34,297 nucleotides of DNA, taken from the NCBI RefSeq assembly GCF_003247215.1, contig NZ_QKAP01000011.1:1-34297 (forward strand). Reading direction: 5' to 3'. The stretch comes from Malonomonas rubra. GTDB taxonomy: Bacteria; Desulfobacterota; Desulfuromonadia; Desulfuromonadales; Geopsychrobacteraceae. The position numbers and the translations under genes are program-made. The notes beneath the pieces are model-generated. The model was not told the DNA's origin, ran no database searches, and worked only from the letters and a program-made list of their open reading frames with translations. Of this stretch, positions 7,004 to 16,831 are shown in pieces (position 1 is the first letter of the stretch; each line of letters starts with the position of its first letter).

Positions 7004-8365
7004 ATGATATCTGATCTGGCAATGGTTTTGGTTGTTGATGACGAGTTATTTTTCCGCCAGCTATATAGTGATCTGCTTGTTAAGGAAGGTTATCGGGTTG
7101 AGGTCTGTGAAAATGGTGAGGATGCGATTGCTTGCCTTCAACAGGAAGCGGTCGATCTCATTTTGACCGATATGATCATGCCGGGCAAGTGCGGGTTAGA
7201 GGTTCTGCGCGAAGCCCGATTGTTGCCCAACCCTCCCGAAGTGATCTTGGTGACCGGATATGCCAGTGTCGAAACTGCGATTCAGGCGCTGAAAAATGGT
7301 GCTAGAGATTACCTGGTTAAGCCGTTCAATCCAGACGACTTGAGACATTTGGTACACAATTGTCTGGAGCAACGGCGACTTCTGGCGGAAAATTCTCAAC
7401 TCAAAGCGAAAATTCAATTATTCGAAACCGGTCAATCCCTGTCTGCCATGATCGATTTGGAGCGTTTAATCCCGCAGGGCTTGGGTGCATTGTTGCGTGT
7501 TTTGGGGGCACCCAGTGGTTGTGGATTTACCTTTAAAGGGGAGGAGTTGAGGTTATCGACTTTGCACGCTCTACGTGATGATGTGGCGTTAAGAATCTTG
7601 GATAGGCTGCAGTCGCAGATCGATGTTGCCGAAGGATTCCATTCATTACAAGATCTGCAACTGGGGATTGATGGGCTGAACGAGAAACAATTATACCTAC
7701 TGCCGCTGGGGGATAGCGCCGAGTTGAAGGCCGGCCTGCTGGTAGCAGATGTTCCTCTCGATTTCGAGCAGCAGGTGTCGCAGTTCGACTTACGATATCT
7801 TTGCGATCAAATTGTTCTCGGTTTTGAGAATGCCTGTCGACTGAAGGACGCGCAGGAACTGATGTATACTGACGATTTGACCGGTTTGCATAACCATCGT
7901 TACCTACAGGTCGCTTTGGATCAGGAAATCCGTCGATCGCAACGTTACGGGCTGCAGTTTTCGTTGCTGTTTTTGGATCTGGATCGCTTCAAGTTGATTA
8001 ACGACCAGTACGGCCATCTGGCCGGAAGCGCTGCTTTGCAGGAGGTCGGAATATTACTGAGAAAGTGTGTGCGGGATGTCGACACCCTGTTTCGTTTTGG
8101 TGGCGACGAATTTGCAGCCATGCTGCTAGAAACCGATGCCAGAGACGCAGAAGTTGTCGCGGAGCGTATTCGTAAAACGATCGAAGGGCATCTCTTTCTT
8201 GCCGACCGGGGGCTTGATTCCAAGCTTACTGCGACGGCCGGTTTTGCAACATTCCCCTCGGATGCTGTTGATAAGACATCGTTACTCGAGCTAGCGGATA
8301 AGGCGATGTACGCCGGGAAAAATACCCGTAATGCGGTTCGTGGCATCGAAAATCTCCAGCATTAG
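7004..8365 (+). CDS. Response regulator with diguanylate cyclase output (REC-GGDEF)
   Basis: 453 residues. An N-terminal CheY-like receiver (about 7-122) has the acidic pair VDDE, phospho-acceptor Asp56 (LILTDMIMPG) and VKPF lysine. A central 150-residue region (about 135-285) lacks a clear family signature but is GAF-like in size and position. The C-terminal GGDEF domain (about 288-445) has GGDEF at 366-370 and an intact RxxD inhibitory site (RDVD, 357-360), predicting an active, product-inhibited enzyme that makes cyclic di-GMP from 2 GTP. There is no transmembrane segment, so it is cytoplasmic. The cognate kinase is not adjacent; the decayed hybrid-kinase fragment next door is a tempting former partner, but that is only inference. 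Confidence 0.93.
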   Translation: MISDLAMVLVVDDELFFRQLYSDLLVKEGYRVEVCENGEDAIACLQQEAVDLILTDMIMPGKCGLEVLREARLLPNPPEVILVTGYASVETAIQALKNGARDYLVKPFNPDDLRHLVHNCLEQRRLLAENSQLKAKIQLFETGQSLSAMIDLERLIPQGLGALLRVLGAPSGCGFTFKGEELRLSTLHALRDDVALRILDRLQSQIDVAEGFHSLQDLQLGIDGLNEKQLYLLPLGDSAELKAGLLVADVPLDFEQQVSQFDLRYLCDQIVLGFENACRLKDAQELMYTDDLTGLHNHRYLQVALDQEIRRSQRYGLQFSLLFLDLDRFKLINDQYGHLAGSAALQEVGILLRKCVRDVDTLFRFGGDEFAAMLLETDARDAEVVAERIRKTIEGHLFLADRGLDSKLTATAGFATFPSDAVDKTSLLELADKAMYAGKNTRNAVRGIENLQH

Positions 8366-8564
8366 AGAGTTTCTCTTATCCAATTTCTATCTAATCTCTA
8401 GAGCTTCTTCATTCTGTATGCTGCAGTGCTGGCTACTTCTAGAAAAAAAAACGAGCGATAATTCAAGCGCCCTCTTTCCGTCCAGAGAAAAATAGGGTAT
8501 CGTGTCGGGCTTGTTGTAGATATTTATCAAATCCCCCAGTTTGCAGGGGCCAGAGGATAGTGCC

Positions 8565-9821
8565 TTGAGTATTACAGCTATAAAAGGGATGAACGACATT
8601 CTGCCAGGCGAAATAGAGACTTGGCAGTTTCTTGAGGCAACTGCCCGGAACGTTTTCGGGACCTACGGTTTTGCCGAAATCCGAACACCGGCTGTGGAGA
8701 AGACAGAGTTGTTCTGTCGCTCGATCGGTGAGACGACCGATATCGTCGAGAAGGAAATGTACACCTTCGATGACAAAAGTGGCAACTCGCTGACCCTGCG
8801 TCCGGAAGGAACCGCTCCGGTCATGCGCTCTTTCATTCAGAATCGTTTGCATACTCTCGACCCAGTCTCAAAGCTTTTTTATATGGGGCCGATGTTTCGT
8901 TACGAGCGACCGCAGAAGGGGCGTTATCGTCAGTTTCACCAGATTGGCGCCGAGGTGCTGGGGGTTGAAGATCCGAAGATCGATGCTCAGGTTCTGTCGA
9001 TGCTGAACCAATACTTCTGCCGGATCGGTATTGAATCGGTTTCTCTGCAGATCAATTCACTCGGTTGCCCAGAATGTCGCCCCGGATATCGCCAGCAGTT
9101 GATCGATTATCTCGAACAGCGACTCGACAGCCTCTGTGCTGATTGTCAGCGCCGCTACAAGACCAACCCGCTTCGGGTCCTCGACTGTAAAGCCTCCGGT
9201 TGCAAGGAGGCAACGGTAGACGCGCCGGAAATGCTTGAGCACCTTTGCGCTGATTGTGAGGAACATTTTAGCGCCGTTAAGAAACATCTCTTGGCCCTGA
9301 CTATTCCGTTTGAGGTCAATGCCCGCATGGTTCGCGGACTCGACTACTATGTTCGTACCACTTTTGAGATGGTTACCGATCGTCTTGGTTCGCAGAATGC
9401 TGTCGCTGCCGGGGGCCGGTACGATGGCCTAGTAGAAAGCCTTGGTGGTCCAGCATTACCCGGCATCGGTTTTGCGATCGGTGTAGAACGGTTGGTGCTG
9501 ATGAAGGGGGAGGAGAAGATTATTCCTCCGGTGCCGCAGCTATTTATTGCCGCTCTAGGCCAAGCTGCTTGTGATCAGGCTTTTGTTCTGATGACCGAAC
9601 TGCAGCGTGCCGGCATCCGGGCAGAGATGGATTATCAGGGGAAAAGCTTGAAGGCGCAGATGAGGCGTGCTAACAAGCTGAATGCAGCCTATACCCTAAT
9701 CATAGGTGAGGAAGAACTGAAATCCGGGGAAGCACAACTTAAATGTATGGCCGATAGTAAACAATCGCAGGCGAAGCTTGGGCAACTGGCAGAACTCTTG
9801 ATGGAGAAACTTACAAAATAA
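8565..9821 (+). CDS. hisS: Histidyl-tRNA synthetase
   Basis: About 418 residues from TTG 8565 (MSITAIKGMNDILPGE), the family's usual N-terminus. AGAGGA at 8552-8557 gives a 7-nt spacer, favouring this start over the upstream TTG at 8541. It charges tRNA-His with histidine in the cytoplasm. Class II motifs are visible: motif 2 FRYERPQKGRYRQFHQIGAE, the histidine-binding VRGLDYYVRTTFE and GGRYDGL, motif 3 PGIGFAIGVERL, and the C-terminal anticodon-binding domain (about 325-418). A cysteine-rich insertion (CPECRPGY, CADC, CKAS, CADCEEHF) is a possible zinc-binding element. aspS follows 129 bp downstream and is probably co-transcribed. Confidence 0.97.
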   Translation: MSITAIKGMNDILPGEIETWQFLEATARNVFGTYGFAEIRTPAVEKTELFCRSIGETTDIVEKEMYTFDDKSGNSLTLRPEGTAPVMRSFIQNRLHTLDPVSKLFYMGPMFRYERPQKGRYRQFHQIGAEVLGVEDPKIDAQVLSMLNQYFCRIGIESVSLQINSLGCPECRPGYRQQLIDYLEQRLDSLCADCQRRYKTNPLRVLDCKASGCKEATVDAPEMLEHLCADCEEHFSAVKKHLLALTIPFEVNARMVRGLDYYVRTTFEMVTDRLGSQNAVAAGGRYDGLVESLGGPALPGIGFAIGVERLVLMKGEEKIIPPVPQLFIAALGQAACDQAFVLMTELQRAGIRAEMDYQGKSLKAQMRRANKLNAAYTLIIGEEELKSGEAQLKCMADSKQSQAKLGQLAELLMEKLTK

Positions 9822-9950
9822 CCGAAATCGGTCTTTGCTCAGTGGCTTGGTTCGACCTTGACCGGCTGAGAAGACGATTTTTATAATCTATATTTGCCGA
9901 TCTGGAAGAATTTGGGACGAAGTGAAGATCGGTCCATTTTGGAGGACGTT

Positions 9951-11738
9951 TTGAACGATCAACTCGGAAACTGGAAAAGAACTCATCGCTGTGGTGATTT
10001 GCAGGCTGAACATATCGGCCAGGACGTCTGCGTCATGGGTTGGGTGCAGCGCCGTCGTGATCATGGTGGGCTGATATTTGTCGACTTACGTGACCGTGAG
10101 GGGATTGTGCAGTTGGCGCTTGATCCGGATCGTGACCTTGCTTCGTTGCAGAAAGCAGAGCAGGTGCGTAACGAGTTTGTACTTGCTGCGAAGGGGAAAG
10201 TTTCGCCACGTCCTAAAGGGACGGTGAACCCGAAGATGAAAACCGGCGAGGTCGAGATCGAGATCAGTGAACTGAAAATACTAAACCGCGCTGAAACTCC
10301 CCCCTTTATGATCGACCAATTTACCGAAGTGGCCGAGAATATTCGTTTGAAGTACCGTTACCTTGATCTTAGGCGCCCGGCATTGCAGAGCAATTTATTG
10401 ATGCGGCATCAGGTGGCAAAGACGGTCCGCAACTACCTTGACGGGCAGGGCTTTATAGAGGTAGAGACTCCAGTACTGACTAAGAGCACCCCGGAAGGGG
10501 CACGCGACTACTTGGTGCCGAGCCGGGTAAATACTGGCAACTTCTACGCGCTTCCACAATCCCCTCAGCTGTTCAAACAGCTGCTGATGGTCTCCGGTTT
10601 CGACCGATACTTCCAAATCGTAAAATGCTTTCGTGACGAGGACCTTCGTGCAGACCGGCAGCCGGAATTCACCCAAATCGATTGCGAGCTCAGCTACGTA
10701 AACCGTGACGATGTCATGGGCGTTATGGAGGGGATGATTGCCGAGGTGTTTAAGACAACGATCGGCATTGAGGTGCAGCTGCCGATGTTACGGCTGACTT
10801 ATGCCGAGGCGATGGAGCGTTTCGGGGTCGATAACCCGGATATGCGCTTCGCCATGGAGTTGATCACCATCACCGATTTGGTTGCCGGTTCCGGTTTCAA
10901 GGTTTTTGCCGATGTTGCGGCCAGCGGTGGTCTGGTCAAGGCGCTCAATGCCAAGGGGTGTGCGACTTTTTCACGTAAAGAGTTGGACGATCTGACCGAC
11001 TTCGTCAAGATTTACGGGGCCAAAGGGTTGGCATGGGTAAAAGTGACTGAGGAGGGTTGGCAGTCCCCAATCGCTAAGTTCTTCACTCCGGAAGAACTGG
11101 CTGCCTTGAACGATAAGTTGGGGGCAGAGGTTGGCGACCTGCTGTTGTTTATGGCGGATACGCCGTTTGTCGCCAACGAGGCTCTGGGGCGTTTACGTGG
11201 GCACCTTGGCCAAAAGCTCGGCTTGGCCGACAAGGGAGAATATAAGTTCGTCTGGATAACCGATTTCCCGCTGTTTGAATATGACCATGAAGAAAAGCGT
11301 CATGTTGCAGTGCACCATCCGTTTACCTCGCCACTGGAAGAGGATGTGCCGCTGCTTGATACCGACCCGGGTAAGGCGCGGGCGCAGGCGTACGATCTGG
11401 TTCTCAACGGATCCGAGGTCGGCGGAGGCAGTATCCGTATTCATGATCAGGATGTTCAGGCGCGTATGTTCAAAATGCTTGGCATCGATGAAGAAGAACA
11501 GCGCGAAAAGTTCGGTTTCTTGCTCGACGCACTCAGCTATGGGGCGCCACCCCACGGCGGGATTGCTTTCGGTCTCGATCGCCTGATGATGATTCTGACC
11601 GGTGCCGATTCGATTCGTGACGTTATCGCATTCCCGAAAACCCAGAGGGCGACCTGCCTACTTTCGGATGCGCCAAGTGAAGCAACTGAAAAGCAGCTGC
11701 AGGAACTTGGTATTCGTTTGCGGAAAGCGCAGAAATAG
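9951..11738 (+). CDS. aspS: Aspartyl-tRNA synthetase
   Basis: About 595 residues from TTG 9951, chosen because GGAGG at 9941-9945 sits 5 nt upstream and [13 protein letters not shown] is the conserved start; the frame itself is open from 9894. It charges tRNA-Asp (and possibly tRNA-Asn in non-discriminating forms, not decidable here). The order is OB-fold anticodon-binding domain ([20 protein letters not shown]), class II motif 1 region, motif 2 [18 protein letters not shown], the bacterial GAD insertion (about 300-400), and motif 3 [20 protein letters not shown]. The lipoprotein gene follows 29 bp downstream. Confidence 0.97.
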   Translation: MNDQLGNWKRTHRCGDLQAEHIGQDVCVMGWVQRRRDHGGLIFVDLRDREGIVQLALDPDRDLASLQKAEQVRNEFVLAAKGKVSPRPKGTVNPKMKTGEVEIEISELKILNRAETPPFMIDQFTEVAENIRLKYRYLDLRRPALQSNLLMRHQVAKTVRNYLDGQGFIEVETPVLTKSTPEGARDYLVPSRVNTGNFYALPQSPQLFKQLLMVSGFDRYFQIVKCFRDEDLRADRQPEFTQIDCELSYVNRDDVMGVMEGMIAEVFKTTIGIEVQLPMLRLTYAEAMERFGVDNPDMRFAMELITITDLVAGSGFKVFADVAASGGLVKALNAKGCATFSRKELDDLTDFVKIYGAKGLAWVKVTEEGWQSPIAKFFTPEELAALNDKLGAEVGDLLLFMADTPFVANEALGRLRGHLGQKLGLADKGEYKFVWITDFPLFEYDHEEKRHVAVHHPFTSPLEEDVPLLDTDPGKARAQAYDLVLNGSEVGGGSIRIHDQDVQARMFKMLGIDEEEQREKFGFLLDALSYGAPPHGGIAFGLDRLMMILTGADSIRDVIAFPKTQRATCLLSDAPSEATEKQLQELGIRLRKAQK

Positions 11739-11767
11739 ATAACAAGCTAAAGGATAGATGGGAAAAC

Positions 11768-12454
11768 ATGCAGATGTTTAAACGTCTGTTGTTGGTTATG
11801 GTTGTTGGGGTGGTCTTCCTGACTGGTTGCGCTAAGCCCCCAGTGGCCGAGTTGGAAGAGACCAGACGCATTGTCGCGTATGCCTATGCGGCTGGTGCCT
11901 CTCAACTGGCGGCAGATCTCTATCAAGCTGCGAGCAATGCATTGCAGACAGCCGAAGATCAAGTCCACCAGAGGAAATACAAGGCTGCTCAGGCTTCATT
12001 GGAGTTGGCTCGTAATTATTCCAACCTGGCGCTGACGTTGACTGTGCAGCGTAAAAAACAGCTCGAATTGGACCAGCAAAAGCGTGAAGAAGAAAAACGG
12101 CATGAGGAAGAAAAACGGCGTGCTGAGTTGTTGCGCAAGCAACAGGAAGAAAAGGCTCGCAGGGCCGCAGTAAAGAGGCAAGTTGAGAAGCCACCGGTAG
12201 TGGTAGAAATCGAGGAGCCGAAATTGCTCGATAAGGTTGAGGTCGCTGCGGCAGAGAATCTGCAGATGATAGCTTCCCGGCCTGATGTGTATAATGATGG
12301 CATGCTTTGGCCCTTGCTGTACAAGGCCAATCGGGATCAGATCAAGGATCCGAAAGAAATTTTCCCCGGGCAGATTTTGCAGATTCCTCGCGATAAAAAC
12401 AAGGAGGAAATCGAGGCGGCCAGGGCGGAAGCTTTGGAGCTTAATCTGTTTTGA
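11768..12454 (+). CDS. Lipoprotein with DUF4398-like N-terminus and LysM-like C-terminus
   Basis: 228 residues. A lipoprotein signal peptide ends in the lipobox LTGC with Cys21. Residues about 25-100 (VAYAYAAGASQLAADLYQAA...AQASLELARNYSNLAL) resemble DUF4398. A very charged helix (about 103-145, KREEEKRHEEEKRRAELLRK) follows. Residues about 172-215 (LWPLLYKANRDQIKDPKEIF PGQILQIP) look like a LysM peptidoglycan-binding module. It is probably anchored in the outer membrane and spans towards the cell wall. It is last in the hisS-aspS transcript, closed by a strong terminator. The start could also be the ATG at 11774. Confidence 0.85.
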   Translation: MQMFKRLLLVMVVGVVFLTGCAKPPVAELEETRRIVAYAYAAGASQLAADLYQAASNALQTAEDQVHQRKYKAAQASLELARNYSNLALTLTVQRKKQLELDQQKREEEKRHEEEKRRAELLRKQQEEKARRAAVKRQVEKPPVVVEIEEPKLLDKVEVAAAENLQMIASRPDVYNDGMLWPLLYKANRDQIKDPKEIFPGQILQIPRDKNKEEIEAARAEALELNLF

Positions 12455-12478
12455 GATTGGCGGTGCGGAAAAGATAAA

Positions 12479-12529
12479 AGCGTTTGTCAGGTAGCTTGGA
12501 AAGGTTCTGCCTGACAAGCGCTTTTTTTT
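12479..12529 (+). terminator. Intrinsic terminator of the hisS-aspS-lipoprotein unit
   Basis: AGCGTTTGTCAGGTAG (12479-12494) pairs with CTGCCTGACAAGCGCT (12507-12522), 16 bp with two G-U type mismatches and a 12-nt loop, followed by eight T residues. Confidence 0.92.
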
Positions 12530-12648
12530 GTACACTTTCTGGTGTGCTTTTAATCTTTAAGACAAAATGTGAAAAACCTTTAAAAAACGCCATTTTAAAA
12601 GGTTGATGTAGACGTTAAAGATAATTTTACTTGAAAGCGCAAAGGTTC

Positions 12649-12675
12649 TTGACAGGTAAAAATTGTTTGTATACT
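12649..12675 (+). promoter_or_regulatory. mdh promoter
   Basis: TTGACA at 12649-12654 with TATACT at 12670-12675 (15-bp spacer, slightly short). The -10 box lies inside the palindromic operator at 12668-12682. The leader to the mdh start is about 95 nt. Confidence 0.6.
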
Positions 12676-12682
12676 GTATACA
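12668..12682. promoter_or_regulatory. TCA operator copy 1 (upstream of mdh)
   Basis: TGTATACTGTATACA is a perfect 7-bp inverted repeat around one central base. It covers the predicted -10 box, a placement typical of a repressor site. Related copies precede korD and acnB. Confidence 0.7.
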
Positions 12683-12741
12683 CCGCTATATGTATGGATA
12701 AAGTTACAGTTAAACGGGGTTATTTCCATGCTTGTCGTTGA

Positions 12742-13734
<993 letters not shown>

Positions 13735-13757
13735 TCCCAGCTGTTCTGGTTCGATCC

Positions 13758-13790
13758 AGAAGGGCAGCCAACAGGCTGCCCTTCTTCTTA
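13758..13790 (+). terminator. Intrinsic terminator after mdh
   Basis: AGAAGGGCAGCC (13758-13769) pairs perfectly with GGCTGCCCTTCT (13774-13785) around an AACA loop. The T-tract is short (TCTT), so some readthrough into kor is possible. Confidence 0.8.
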
Positions 13791-13879
13791 ACTGCAAACA
13801 TTCGAAAAGCCGAATAAAGTTGAATAGTTTCGTCTGCTCTGGAAGACGAAGTAAATTGCTGGAGTTATGCGAAAAATGC

Positions 13880-13894
13880 TGTATACAGTTTTCG
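13880..13894. promoter_or_regulatory. TCA operator copy 2 (upstream of korDABC)
   Basis: TGTATACAGTTTTCG matches the reverse complement of the mdh site (TGTATACAGTATACA) at 12 of 15 positions; one half is perfect, the other degraded. A CTGTATACAG palindrome is centred here. A weak promoter (TTGCTG 13856-13861, TGTATA 13880-13885, 18-bp spacer) would overlap it. Confidence 0.55.
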
Positions 13895-13990
13895 CTGGCG
13901 CATATCCATCGCTTTGTGTTAGGATTCCGCCGCTTTAGTTAAGCTGTACTGTTGATAGCAGCAATTCACGTGTAAAGGAGAAAGACGCTA

Positions 13991-14185
13991 ATGAGCGCGA
14001 AAGCGGAAATCGAGATCATCGAAAGATACTGCAAGGGTTGCGCAATCTGTGCAGAATTCTGCCCTACCAAGGTTCTGGAGATGGACGCATTTGTTGTCAA
14101 GGTCGCCAATGCTGACGCATGCATCGCATGCAACCAGTGCGAATTGCGCTGCCCTGATTTCGCAATTAAAGTTCACAAGCTGTAA
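13991..14185 (+). CDS. korD: 2-oxoglutarate:ferredoxin oxidoreductase, delta (ferredoxin-like) subunit
   Basis: 64 residues with two 4Fe-4S motifs: Cys14/17/20/24 (CKGCAICAEFCP) and Cys44/47/50/54 (CIACNQCELRCP). It relays electrons from the catalytic subunits to free ferredoxin. It is the first gene of a four-gene operon (delta, alpha, beta, gamma), the order known for Geobacter-type KOR downstream of mdh. AAAGGAG lies 10 nt before the ATG. Assignment to 2-oxoglutarate rather than another 2-oxoacid rests on the mdh/acnB context. Confidence 0.88.
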   Translation: MSAKAEIEIIERYCKGCAICAEFCPTKVLEMDAFVVKVANADACIACNQCELRCPDFAIKVHKL

Positions 14186-14206
14186 GACGCTATAGGAGGT
14201 CGTTTC

Positions 14207-15349
14207 GTGGCTAAGAAAGTAGCATTATTACAGGGGAACACTGCATGCGCCCTGGGCGCCGTTTATGCAGGCTGCACATTCTTTGGTGGCTACCCCATTA
14301 CTCCCTCTACCGAAGTTGCGGAAGTTATGTCTGAAGAACTTCCGAAAGTCGGTGGTAAGTTTATTCAAATGGAAGACGAGATCGCTGCAATGGCATCGGT
14401 TATCGGCGCTTCCCTTACTGGCGCTAAGACGCTGACTGCAACGTCAGGTCCTGGTGTTTCGTTGAAGCAGGAGTTGATCGGTTACGCCTGTATCGCTGAA
14501 ACTCCTTGCGTTATCATCAACGTTATGCGTGGCGGTCCTTCGACTGGTATGCCGACTGGACCAGGTCAGTCTGACGTGATGCAAGCCCGCTGGGGTACCC
14601 ACGGTGATCACGCAGCAATTGCTGTGGCACCGGCTTCTTGTCAGGAAATCTTCAGCGAGACCGTTCGTGCATTCAACTTGGCTGAGAAGTACCGTATGCC
14701 GGTACAGGTTCTATATGATGAGATCGTTGGTCACATGCGTGAGCGGATCGAGTTCCCCGAGCCGGGTGAACTGGAAGTTATTGACCGTGCTGCTCCGACT
14801 TGCTCACCAGAAGATTACAAGCCGTACGATGCCAAGTCCGATACCGATGTTCCGCCGCTGGCAGCATTCGGTTCCGAGTATCGTTTCCATGTTACCGGTC
14901 TGAACAAGGCTGCTGACGGCTTCCCAACCACCAAAGCCAGTTTGGTTGACTTTGAGGAGCGTCGCCAGATTGCTAAGGTCGAGTGTCCGGAAGCACGTGC
15001 AGATATCGAGTCGAACGAAGAGTACCTGTGCGATGATGCCGATGTGATCATTCTTGCCTATGGTTCGACTTCCCGTTCGGCTCGTTACGCTGTTAACGAA
15101 CTGCGCGCAGAAGGGATCAAAGCTGGCCTGTTCCGTCCGATTACCCTCTGGCCGTTCCCGGAGAAACGGGTTGCTGAACTCGGTAAGCAGGTTAAAGCAA
15201 TCGTGCTCCCCGAAATGAACCTCGGTCAGATGATTTTTGAAGTTGAGCGTATTGTTAAGAACGACTGCAAGCTGGCCGGCGTGCACCGCGTTGACGGTGA
15301 GCCGATCAACCCGGGCCAGATTATTGACCAGGTTAAGGAGGTCATCTAA
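14207..15349 (+). CDS. korA: 2-oxoglutarate:ferredoxin oxidoreductase, alpha subunit
   Basis: 380 residues, starting at GTG 14207 after TAGGAGGT. It has the pyrimidine-binding and core-domain features of 2-oxoacid:acceptor oxidoreductase alpha chains: NTACALGAVYAGCTFFGGYP ITPSTEVAEVM, then EDEIAAMASVIGASLTGAKT, TSGPGVSLKQELIGYA and RGGPSTGMPT. With the beta subunit it decarboxylates 2-oxoglutarate to succinyl-CoA, reducing ferredoxin. It is a separate polypeptide, not fused to the gamma domain. Its stop overlaps the start of the beta gene (TAATG), indicating translational coupling. Confidence 0.93.
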   Translation: MAKKVALLQGNTACALGAVYAGCTFFGGYPITPSTEVAEVMSEELPKVGGKFIQMEDEIAAMASVIGASLTGAKTLTATSGPGVSLKQELIGYACIAETPCVIINVMRGGPSTGMPTGPGQSDVMQARWGTHGDHAAIAVAPASCQEIFSETVRAFNLAEKYRMPVQVLYDEIVGHMRERIEFPEPGELEVIDRAAPTCSPEDYKPYDAKSDTDVPPLAAFGSEYRFHVTGLNKAADGFPTTKASLVDFEERRQIAKVECPEARADIESNEEYLCDDADVIILAYGSTSRSARYAVNELRAEGIKAGLFRPITLWPFPEKRVAELGKQVKAIVLPEMNLGQMIFEVERIVKNDCKLAGVHRVDGEPINPGQIIDQVKEVI

Positions 15350-16161
15350 TGGCTTACGATTACGAAAAGAGTATCCGCCCAGGCAAACTGCCGCACATCT
15401 GGTGTCCGGGTTGCGGTCACGGCATTGTTATGAAGGGTTTGATCCGCGCCATGGATACCTGTGGTCTGGAGAAGAACAACACTGCTATCGTTTCCGGTAT
15501 CGGCTGCGCTAGCCGTCTGCCCGGTTACATGGATTTCTGCACCCTGCATACCGCTCACGGACGTGCTGCCGCTTTCGCAACCGGCGTTAAGATGGCTAAG
15601 CCAGAGATGAACGTGATTGTCTGCGGTGGTGACGGTGACGGCACCGCAATCGGTGGTAACCACTTCATCCACGCATGTCGTCGTAATATAGATATGACTT
15701 ACGTGTTGCTAAATAACCACATCTATGGGATGACCGGCGGTCAGTTCTCTCCTTGTACCCCGACTGGTGCCAAGGCTTCTACCACTCCGTATGGTAACCC
15801 GGATCCGATCTTCGATATCAGCAAGCTGGCAATCGGTGCTGGTGCAACCTTCGTTGCCCGTACTACCGCTTTCCATGCGACTCAGATCGATAAGTTGATC
15901 GCCGAGGGTATCAAGCACAAGGGGATGTCGGTGATTGAGGTTGTTGATGACTGTCCGACCACTTACGGTCGTCGCAATAAGTTCCGCAGCGTTGTCGACA
16001 TGATGAAGGTTCTCAAGGACACCGCTGTTCCGGTTGCAGCTGCTTCCAAAATGACTGCAGAGCAACTTGAAGGCAAGATCCTGACTGGCGTGCTGTATCA
16101 GGAAGACAAGCCTGAGTACTGTGCGCAGTACAAGCAGGTTATTGCACGCGCTCAAGGCTGA
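15349..16161 (+). CDS. korB: 2-oxoglutarate:ferredoxin oxidoreductase, beta (TPP-binding) subunit
   Basis: 270 residues. The cluster/TPP region shows WCPGCGHGIVMKGLIRA at the N-terminus, GIGCASRLPGYMDFCTLHTA HGRAAAFATG, and the TPP-magnesium motif GGDGDGTAIGGNHFIHACRR followed by LLNNHIYGMTGGQFSPCTP, all typical of KorB-type subunits. It carries the thiamine diphosphate where the 2-oxoacid is decarboxylated. The ATG overlaps the alpha stop and has AAGGAGG upstream. The gamma gene starts 25 nt after its stop. Confidence 0.95.
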   Translation: MAYDYEKSIRPGKLPHIWCPGCGHGIVMKGLIRAMDTCGLEKNNTAIVSGIGCASRLPGYMDFCTLHTAHGRAAAFATGVKMAKPEMNVIVCGGDGDGTAIGGNHFIHACRRNIDMTYVLLNNHIYGMTGGQFSPCTPTGAKASTTPYGNPDPIFDISKLAIGAGATFVARTTAFHATQIDKLIAEGIKHKGMSVIEVVDDCPTTYGRRNKFRSVVDMMKVLKDTAVPVAAASKMTAEQLEGKILTGVLYQEDKPEYCAQYKQVIARAQG

Positions 16162-16186
16162 TCCCACACTTAAGGAGACTAGAATC

Positions 16187-16735
16187 ATGGCTGAAAGATA
16201 TGAAATTCGGTTTTCCGGTGCTGGTGGTCAGGGTCTGATCACTGCCGGAATTATTCTGGCTGAAGCTGCTTCCATCGTCGAAGGTAAGCACGCTGTTCAG
16301 TCGCAGAGCTACGGTCCTGAGGCCCGTGGTGGCGCTTCCAAGTCTGAGGTTATCATCGGCGATGCGCCGATCGATTACCCGAAAGCGACCGTTGTTGATG
16401 CTTGCTTGGCGATGACCCAGGAAGCTGCTGACAAGTATGCAAACGGCATCAAGTCGGGTGGAATGCTGCTACTTGACAGCGATTTCGCTCCGAATGCACC
16501 TGAAGGTGACTTCAAGGTGTACTACCTGCCGATCATGCGTCTTGCCAAGACTGAAATCGGTCGTGAGATTGTTGCCAACGTTATCGCGCTTGGTGCAATG
16601 ATTGCGATGACTGGCGTTGTTTCTCGTGAAGCTGGAGAAAAGGCAGTTCTGGCGAAGGTCCCTGAGGCCTTTGTTGATCTGAACAAAAAAGCCTACGCTC
16701 TCGGTTTCGAGAAAGCAGCGGAGCTGCTGGCTTAG
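16187..16735 (+). CDS. korC: 2-oxoglutarate:ferredoxin oxidoreductase, gamma subunit
   Basis: 182 residues from ATG 16187, preceded by TAAGGAG; a longer frame from 16121 would overlap korB and begins with non-conserved sequence. GAGGQGLITAGIILAEAA at the N-terminus and SQSYGPEARGGASKSEVI are the signature of the pyruvate/ketoisovalerate oxidoreductase gamma family, which completes the CoA-binding side of the enzyme. It is the last gene of korDABC, followed by a strong terminator. Confidence 0.94.
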   Translation: MAERYEIRFSGAGGQGLITAGIILAEAASIVEGKHAVQSQSYGPEARGGASKSEVIIGDAPIDYPKATVVDACLAMTQEAADKYANGIKSGGMLLLDSDFAPNAPEGDFKVYYLPIMRLAKTEIGREIVANVIALGAMIAMTGVVSREAGEKAVLAKVPEAFVDLNKKAYALGFEKAAELLA

Positions 16736-16770
16736 TAATCTGCTTGCCGGTAGTTAATAGATAGGCTATA

Positions 16771-16805
16771 AAAAGGCTCGGTGATGTTCACCGAGCCTTT
16801 TTATT
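16771..16805 (+). terminator. Intrinsic terminator of korDABC
   Basis: AAAAGGCTCGGTGA (16771-16784) pairs perfectly with TCACCGAGCCTTTT (16788-16801) around a TGT loop, running into a T-rich tract. Confidence 0.95.
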
Positions 16806-16831
16806 TTAGTCACACCTAACGAGGAGCTGTC

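Noticed and set aside
8366-8564. T-box or attenuator upstream of hisS
   Set aside because: No T-box-like conserved core, no histidine-codon leader and no terminator hairpin seen in the 199-bp gap.
9838-9875. Hairpin between hisS and aspS as a terminator
   Set aside because: Pairing (CTCAG.../...CTGAG) is interrupted and the T-run is displaced; too weak to call.
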